Source: a virus. From it: DNA of 43,776 bases. Shown here piece by piece: positions 40,567 to 43,776 of the stretch. A model generated the notes under the pieces. The model saw only the letters and a program-made list of their open reading frames with translations, made no database searches and was not told the DNA's origin. Every line of letters starts with the position of its first letter. Positions within the stretch are counted from its first letter, which is position 1. The position numbers and the translations under genes are program-made. The stretch is from positions 1 through 43,776 of the IMG/VR virus record IMGVR_UViG_3300010885_020890; one strand, given 5' to 3'.

Positions 40567-40641
40567 TGGTGGACCGATGGGGAATCGAACCCCATCCTAT
40601 GCCGTGCAAAGGCATTGTGCTCCCGTTATCACTATCAGCCC
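40567..40641 (-). tRNA. tRNA-Ala (UGC)
   Basis: The cloverleaf folds on the minus strand: acceptor stem GGGCTGA with TCGGTCC, a D arm with a GG-containing loop, the anticodon stem ATGCC/GGCAT around TTTGCAC (anticodon TGC), and the T arm TGGGG, TTCGATT, CCCCA. Discriminator A and an encoded CCA follow. The pair at position 3:70 is G-U, the main identity element of alanyl tRNA, which confirms the type. It has its own sigma70-type promoter and no other tRNA next to it. Confidence 0.93.
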
Positions 40642-40651
40642 ACGAGATAAT

Positions 40652-40680
40652 AATATATATCCTACTATAATTATTGTCAA
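40652..40680 (-). promoter_or_regulatory. sigma70-type promoter of tRNA-Ala
   Basis: TTGACA at 40675-40680, a 17-bp spacer and TATATT at 40652-40657 on the minus strand, 10 bp before the tRNA 5' end at 40641. It lies directly after the terminator at 40682. Confidence 0.78.
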
Positions 40681-40681
40681 T

Positions 40682-40707
40682 AAAAAACCCCGCATGAAGC
40701 GAGGTTT
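40682..40707 (-). terminator. rho-independent terminator
   Basis: On the minus strand AAACCTCGC pairs with GCGGGGTTT (one G-U pair, 5-nt loop), and the T tract continues. The G-U pair exists only in the minus-strand RNA, so the direction is minus. It ends the 60-aa gene at 40719. Confidence 0.75.
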
Positions 40708-40718
40708 CCAATAACCCT

Positions 40719-40901
40719 TTAGCGGATTTGCAATCCACCAAAAGTATTTTTCTTATATCCGTGACCACGGTCCCAAAGATAGTGGCGATATTCAATTTCA
40801 TATATGTCTTCTGCACCAGCCATGAACTGTTCAAAGCGGCGTTGATAAACATCTTCATGTGATGGAAATAGAGATTTCCAAATCTTACTTAATGTTTTCA
40901 T
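40719..40901 (-). CDS. small protein resembling DUF3563
   Basis: A 60-aa protein. I choose the ATG at 40899-40901, which follows AGGAGAG closely; an earlier in-frame start lies in the leader. It begins MKTLSKIWKSLFPSHED, then QFMAGAEDIYEIEYRHYLWD, a pattern of short basic helix then (Y/F)-x-A-x-A-x-D-x-x-(D/E)-x-E-x-R like the bacterial DUF3563 family, which has no known function. The match is by pattern only. It stands alone between two terminators. Confidence 0.55.
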   Translation of the reverse strand: MKTLSKIWKSLFPSHEDVYQRRFEQFMAGAEDIYEIEYRHYLWDRGHGYKKNTFGGLQIR

Positions 40902-40954
40902 TGCTCTCTCCTGCACTGCAACCTTACTTATAATATAAATGGTGCGGTGCAACA

Positions 40955-40982
40955 TAAAAACAAGAGTTTTTTGTGAAACTCT
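40955..40982 (-). terminator. rho-independent terminator
   Basis: A 7-bp stem AGAGTTT/AAACTCT with a 6-nt loop, followed on the minus strand by TGTTTTTA. It lies 11 bp after the stop of the 66-aa gene. A competing hairpin (CTCTGC with GCAGAG) lies partly over that stop. Confidence 0.6.
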
Positions 40983-40992
40983 GCTATGCGTT

Positions 40993-41193
40993 TTATGCAG
41001 AGGTTTTTACACTTTTAACCACATTAATGAATAGTTGTTTAAATTCATCTTTGGCTGGTAAGAACACTTCTTCTTTAATTTTGTTGCGTTCACGATAATT
41101 AGAATACTTTTCTTCTTCCCACATGTCATCTTGCGCATCAATCATCCGTTCCATGGCAAGTAGCATTTTTTCTAACAATTCATCTGTTGTCAT
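40993..41193 (-). CDS. small helical hypothetical protein
   Basis: A 66-aa protein starting with ATG at 41191-41193. It is charged and helical, with EKMLLAMERMIDAQDDMWEEEK, broken by a short loop and ending FKQLFINVVKSVKTSA. No family recognised. It is 7 bp after the methyltransferase stop, hence co-transcribed with it, and is followed by a terminator. Confidence 0.55.
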   Translation of the reverse strand: MTTDELLEKMLLAMERMIDAQDDMWEEEKYSNYRERNKIKEEVFLPAKDEFKQLFINVVKSVKTSA

Positions 41194-41200
41194 TATAATC

Positions 41201-41929
41201 TCACAATGATAGAAAACTTTGTGTGCGGTCTATCCATTCAAGAGCAAGATCGCTTTCACTAAAATAATCCTTACCACGTAATATAGCATCAAGACAGTAT
41301 GGAAGTCTATTTGTTTCTGCTAAATCATACCAACTTTTATAAAGTGTTGGTTCTGCATTTGTTTTGTATACTGCTGCTCGCATCCAACCATTCTGCTTAT
41401 CAAGTTGAAAATGACCACCACGGCAATCAAAACCAGCAATAGCAAGTTGTATAATAAGATTACTCATTGTGTAATTGTGATAAACACCGCTGTGGATAAC
41501 GGTATTCACAGTTTGATGGTCTTTATGTAAACTAACATGATTCATAATTGGCATTTCAATTATAAGAATACCATCTATATTCAACAAATTATGCCAGTGA
41601 AATAGTGCATCTATTGGACTAAGTAGATATTGTAGCGTATCATGGCACCATATCATATCTTGTTTTGGTAAATTTACCGTGTGAACATCGTCAAATACCC
41701 AATTCATGCGACCACGAGTGAGCAACATGCCTGGATTATGTTCAACTGCTGTAACATTAAATTTAAAATCTCTGCCATTGGTATCACACATTGTAGCAAG
41801 ATAACAAGCATCTAAACCCATGCCAGCACCCATATCACATATATTGGTAAGATTACTCATATAATCTTCTAACATAGAAAGATAATTTAGTGTTATAAGA
41901 CTATGTTGATGGCTTTCTTGTGGTGTCAT
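41201..41929 (-). CDS. class I SAM-dependent methyltransferase
   Basis: A 242-aa protein starting with ATG at 41927-41929. Motif I is ICDMGAGMGLD (30-40), motif II region VTAVEHNPG (about 59-67), post-II NLPKQDMIWCHDTLQYL with the acidic motif near 92-97, and a GILIIEMP beta strand as motif VI. This is the class I Rossmann fold. Position among epimerase and glycosyltransferase-like genes suggests sugar or small-molecule methylation; no nucleic-acid target domain is seen. A TATAAT at 41956-41961 would give a 26-nt leader, with no clear -35 box. Confidence 0.8.
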   Translation of the reverse strand: MTPQESHQHSLITLNYLSMLEDYMSNLTNICDMGAGMGLDACYLATMCDTNGRDFKFNVTAVEHNPGMLLTRGRMNWVFDDVHTVNLPKQDMIWCHDTLQYLLSPIDALFHWHNLLNIDGILIIEMPIMNHVSLHKDHQTVNTVIHSGVYHNYTMSNLIIQLAIAGFDCRGGHFQLDKQNGWMRAAVYKTNAEPTLYKSWYDLAETNRLPYCLDAILRGKDYFSESDLALEWIDRTQSFLSL

Positions 41930-41946
41930 TGAGTATCCATTAAATA

Positions 41947-41975
41947 TTGCTATAGATTATATAGTAGGATATTAT
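41947..41975 (+). promoter_or_regulatory. sigma70-type promoter, leaderless, plus strand
   Basis: TTGCTA at 41947-41952, a 17-bp spacer and TATTAT at 41970-41975 on the plus strand, then exactly 6 bp to the ATG at 41982. It is the plus-strand counterpart of the leaderless promoters on the minus strand. Confidence 0.65.
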
Positions 41976-41981
41976 AAGAAT

Positions 41982-42782
41982 ATGAAATTATTAATTACAG
42001 GCGGCAACGGTTATATTGGCAAGTATCTTGTAAAATATTATACAGAATATGGTTATCATGTTCTTGCACCAATTAGCAGTGAACTTGATTTAACTGATCT
42101 TGGCGCAACAGAACGTTTTATGGCTGCACATCCTGTTGACACCGTAATCAACTGTGCATTTTATGGTCGTGAAATGATTCACAACCCAAATGAAAGTTTT
42201 TATATTAACAACTTTGCAATGTTTGGTAACTTGCTTAATCAATCTCAACATTACAGAAAATTTGTGCATCTTGGCAGCGGATATGAATATGATAACGAAC
42301 GCAATATTGATTTTGCAGATGAAGATGATATATTCTATGTAGACCCACCGCAACCATATGCCTCATTAAAGAATAAACAGGCTAAACACTTGGCTGAACG
42401 TGACAACTGCTATAATATACGACTATTTGGATTAGCACATTATACTGAACCAAGCAATAGGTTTTTTCAACGTTTATTAAACGAAGATAAAGTAATCATT
42501 AGTGAAGATCGCAAACATGATTTCTTTAACTTGGAAGATGTGCCAACAGTTATCGATTTGGTGTTGAATAATCAAATGCGACATAAGGCAATCAACTGTG
42601 TTTATGATAACAAATACACATTGAGCCAACAAGCAAAGATTTTCTGTGATATTAAGGGTTTAGATTACAACAAGGTTGTTGTAGAAGGTTCAAGTAGCAG
42701 AGGTTATACTGGCAGTAATCTGCGAATTAAAGAGTATAACCTACCGCTACTTGGGTTAGAATTAGCCATGCTTCGGTATTAA
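41982..42782 (+). CDS. NAD-dependent epimerase/dehydratase-type protein
   Basis: A 266-aa protein starting with ATG at 41982-41984, with no Shine-Dalgarno. It has the Rossmann GGNGYIG motif (7-13), LGSG with the catalytic Ser/Thr region (97-100), and Y126-x3-K130 (YASLK), the SDR catalytic pair. Length and layout fit extended SDR enzymes such as dTDP-4-dehydrorhamnose reductases or nucleotide-sugar epimerases, though at 266 aa it is short. It likely makes or converts a nucleotide sugar for the nearby glycosyltransferase-like proteins. Overlaps the next convergent gene by 21 bp. Confidence 0.82.
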   Translation: MKLLITGGNGYIGKYLVKYYTEYGYHVLAPISSELDLTDLGATERFMAAHPVDTVINCAFYGREMIHNPNESFYINNFAMFGNLLNQSQHYRKFVHLGSGYEYDNERNIDFADEDDIFYVDPPQPYASLKNKQAKHLAERDNCYNIRLFGLAHYTEPSNRFFQRLLNEDKVIISEDRKHDFFNLEDVPTVIDLVLNNQMRHKAINCVYDNKYTLSQQAKIFCDIKGLDYNKVVVEGSSSRGYTGSNLRIKEYNLPLLGLELAMLRY

Positions 42783-43769
42783 TTTACCGTTTTCATCAAA
42801 TAGTATTTCAGCAAAACGCTTCTTACATGCGTCTGCACTCCATGCTTGCTGCATTTTAGCAACTTGCTCCGTTCCAATCTCAATTGCTTTCTTGAAACTG
42901 GTTTCTGGATATGGCGGAATATACTGGTGAATATGACGGAAGGCATGGTCAGCACTGCAAATCATTGGGCGACCTACCATCAATGCTTGGTCTGTAGCAC
43001 TACTAATACCTGTTGTTCCACGTGCATAGAAGAATACGTTTAACGTATTCTGTGCTAACCATTCTAACAATTCTTGATCACTGAAATAGTTTTCAGTCAA
43101 TTGTATCTCAATGCCAGGTTTTGCAATAGGCAAGCATTGTGTAGCAACTTCCCACTTTGCATAGCCACCAACATCACCATAGTAACTGCCAGGTGCATAG
43201 TTCATACGAATGATTGCACGGTCAAACTCTGTATTTACAGCATGAACCAATGCACCAAGGTTTCTACCATGACCAGCAAGACCATAAGTTCCAATAACTG
43301 GTATTTCTTTTTCTACATATGGTTGAACCGTTGCAGTGCCAAGTGGACGTGGAAATGCATAGAAACGCTTGTCATGAAAATCAGCAGTTGGGTCTACCCA
43401 AAAATATGCATCAAAATCATCAATGTTTACACCTTCTAAACCTGCGTATGGATTGTTTGGAAAACCTTCAAAGTGAAAGCAGAACTTCATACCAGGCAAG
43501 TTCTTACAAATCATTTCACTGCGAACACCGCTTTGTTCACGCATAGTAGAGATATGATAGTTAAAGAAGTAAGCATCATATGGTTCACGTTCTTTACCAC
43601 GATGAATAACCTTACCGTTATTAAGTGCGGCTATATCTAAATCATTGGTTTCAAAGTAATCCATGGTATAGTTGGCACCGTCTTTAAGAACGTTATGTAA
43701 CATTCTACCAATAGTTGACATGCTGCAAGCACCACGGTCTTTGTTTATAAGTGCGAGTTTATAAGTCAT
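42762..43769 (-). CDS. GT-B-like glycosyltransferase
   Basis: A 335-aa protein starting with ATG at 43767-43769, 7 bp from the window edge. The first half has KLALINKDRGACSMSTIGRML and strands ending in FCFHFEGFPNNPY; the second half has VIGTYGLAGHGRNLGALV (about 158-175), FSDQELLEWLAQNTLNVFFYA and TDQALMVGRPMICSADHAFRHI (about 262-283). This strand order, with the donor-side ALMVGRP segment, fits the second Rossmann domain of GT-B enzymes. Sugar donor and acceptor are unknown. The promoter would lie outside the window. Confidence 0.62.
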   Translation of the reverse strand: MTYKLALINKDRGACSMSTIGRMLHNVLKDGANYTMDYFETNDLDIAALNNGKVIHRGKEREPYDAYFFNYHISTMREQSGVRSEMICKNLPGMKFCFHFEGFPNNPYAGLEGVNIDDFDAYFWVDPTADFHDKRFYAFPRPLGTATVQPYVEKEIPVIGTYGLAGHGRNLGALVHAVNTEFDRAIIRMNYAPGSYYGDVGGYAKWEVATQCLPIAKPGIEIQLTENYFSDQELLEWLAQNTLNVFFYARGTTGISSATDQALMVGRPMICSADHAFRHIHQYIPPYPETSFKKAIEIGTEQVAKMQQAWSADACKKRFAEILFDENGKLIPKHG

Positions 43770-43776
43770 AATCCAA

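Noticed and set aside
40548-40595. Upstream extension of the glycosyltransferase-like gene across the tRNA 3' end
   Set aside because: The extension would be translated from tRNA sequence; the ATG at 40547 has a good Shine-Dalgarno.
40567-40641. tRNA 3' end as an integration attachment site
   Set aside because: No integrase gene and no repeated tRNA fragment is seen in the window, and T4-like phages are lytic.
40927-40952. Promoter for the 60-aa gene at 40901 with TTGCAC and TATAAG
   Set aside because: The spacer is only 14 bp and alternatives have no -35 match, so I do not list it.

Overview
The window is a gene-dense, AT-rich stretch of a tailed-phage genome. It is almost certainly a T4-superfamily myovirus, probably marine or aquatic, since the set of radical SAM, SGNH and glycan genes resembles what such phages carry. 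The evidence is a T4-type replication and recombination set (gp41-type helicase, gp61-type TOPRIM primase, UvsW), class I NrdA/NrdB with glutaredoxin, a lysozyme-bearing baseplate protein next to a PAAR tip protein, and promoters matching the T4 late consensus TATAAATA. There are no rRNAs, insertion sequences, integrase or CRISPR arrays. The host cannot be read from this sequence. Most genes lie on the minus strand and touch or overlap (TAATG, ATGA or GTGA junctions). No gap over 300 bp lacks a gene.

Layout. 1-5656: zinc-ribbon protein, SGNH hydrolase-like protein, large lysozyme/hub protein, beta-rich structural protein, PAAR spike tip. 5667-10911: nucleotide reduction (glutaredoxin, NrdB, NrdA) with a radical SAM gene between nrdB and nrdA. 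10922-15731: a 1110-aa tail spike (tail-attachment head, about 14 propeller-type repeats, pectate-lyase-type beta-helix), a PD-(D/E)XK nuclease and small virion-type proteins. 15755-21786: a second SGNH protein, a nucleotidyltransferase, conserved head/virion-type proteins, a possible holin and a strongly terminated putative virion protein. 21825-23971: two overlapping SPASM/twitch-type radical SAM genes. 24035-26674 (plus strand): a hypothetical protein and a C-family (DnaE-type) DNA polymerase with no PHP domain. 26658-31841: helicase, primase, a structural protein, a second, drastically reduced DnaE-like protein and a zinc-finger protein. 31849-37859: PIG-L deacetylase, glycosyltransferase-like protein, a possible clamp-loader subunit, a third SGNH protein, UvsW and a small GTG-start gene. 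37856-43769: an AAA+ ATPase, small early-type genes, tRNA-Ala(UGC), and glycan genes (two glycosyltransferase-like proteins, a methyltransferase, an NAD-dependent epimerase).

Regulation is unusually legible. Virion-type genes are preceded by TATAAATA-like late promoters with a Shine-Dalgarno leader. Replication and accessory genes are preceded by sigma70-type promoters (TTGACA, 16-17 bp, TATAAT-like). In six of these the -10 box ends exactly 6 nt before the ATG, so the mRNA should be leaderless. In five, the TGA stop of the preceding gene lies inside the TTGACA box. The tail-spike leader has an 8-bp inverted repeat whose upstream arm overlaps a late promoter, so a late transcript would lose that arm, the same logic known for T4 gene e.

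The strongest candidates for undescribed biology are the two unequal DnaE-like proteins, the three radical SAM enzymes with no known phage substrate, and the leaderless/stop-embedded early promoter module.
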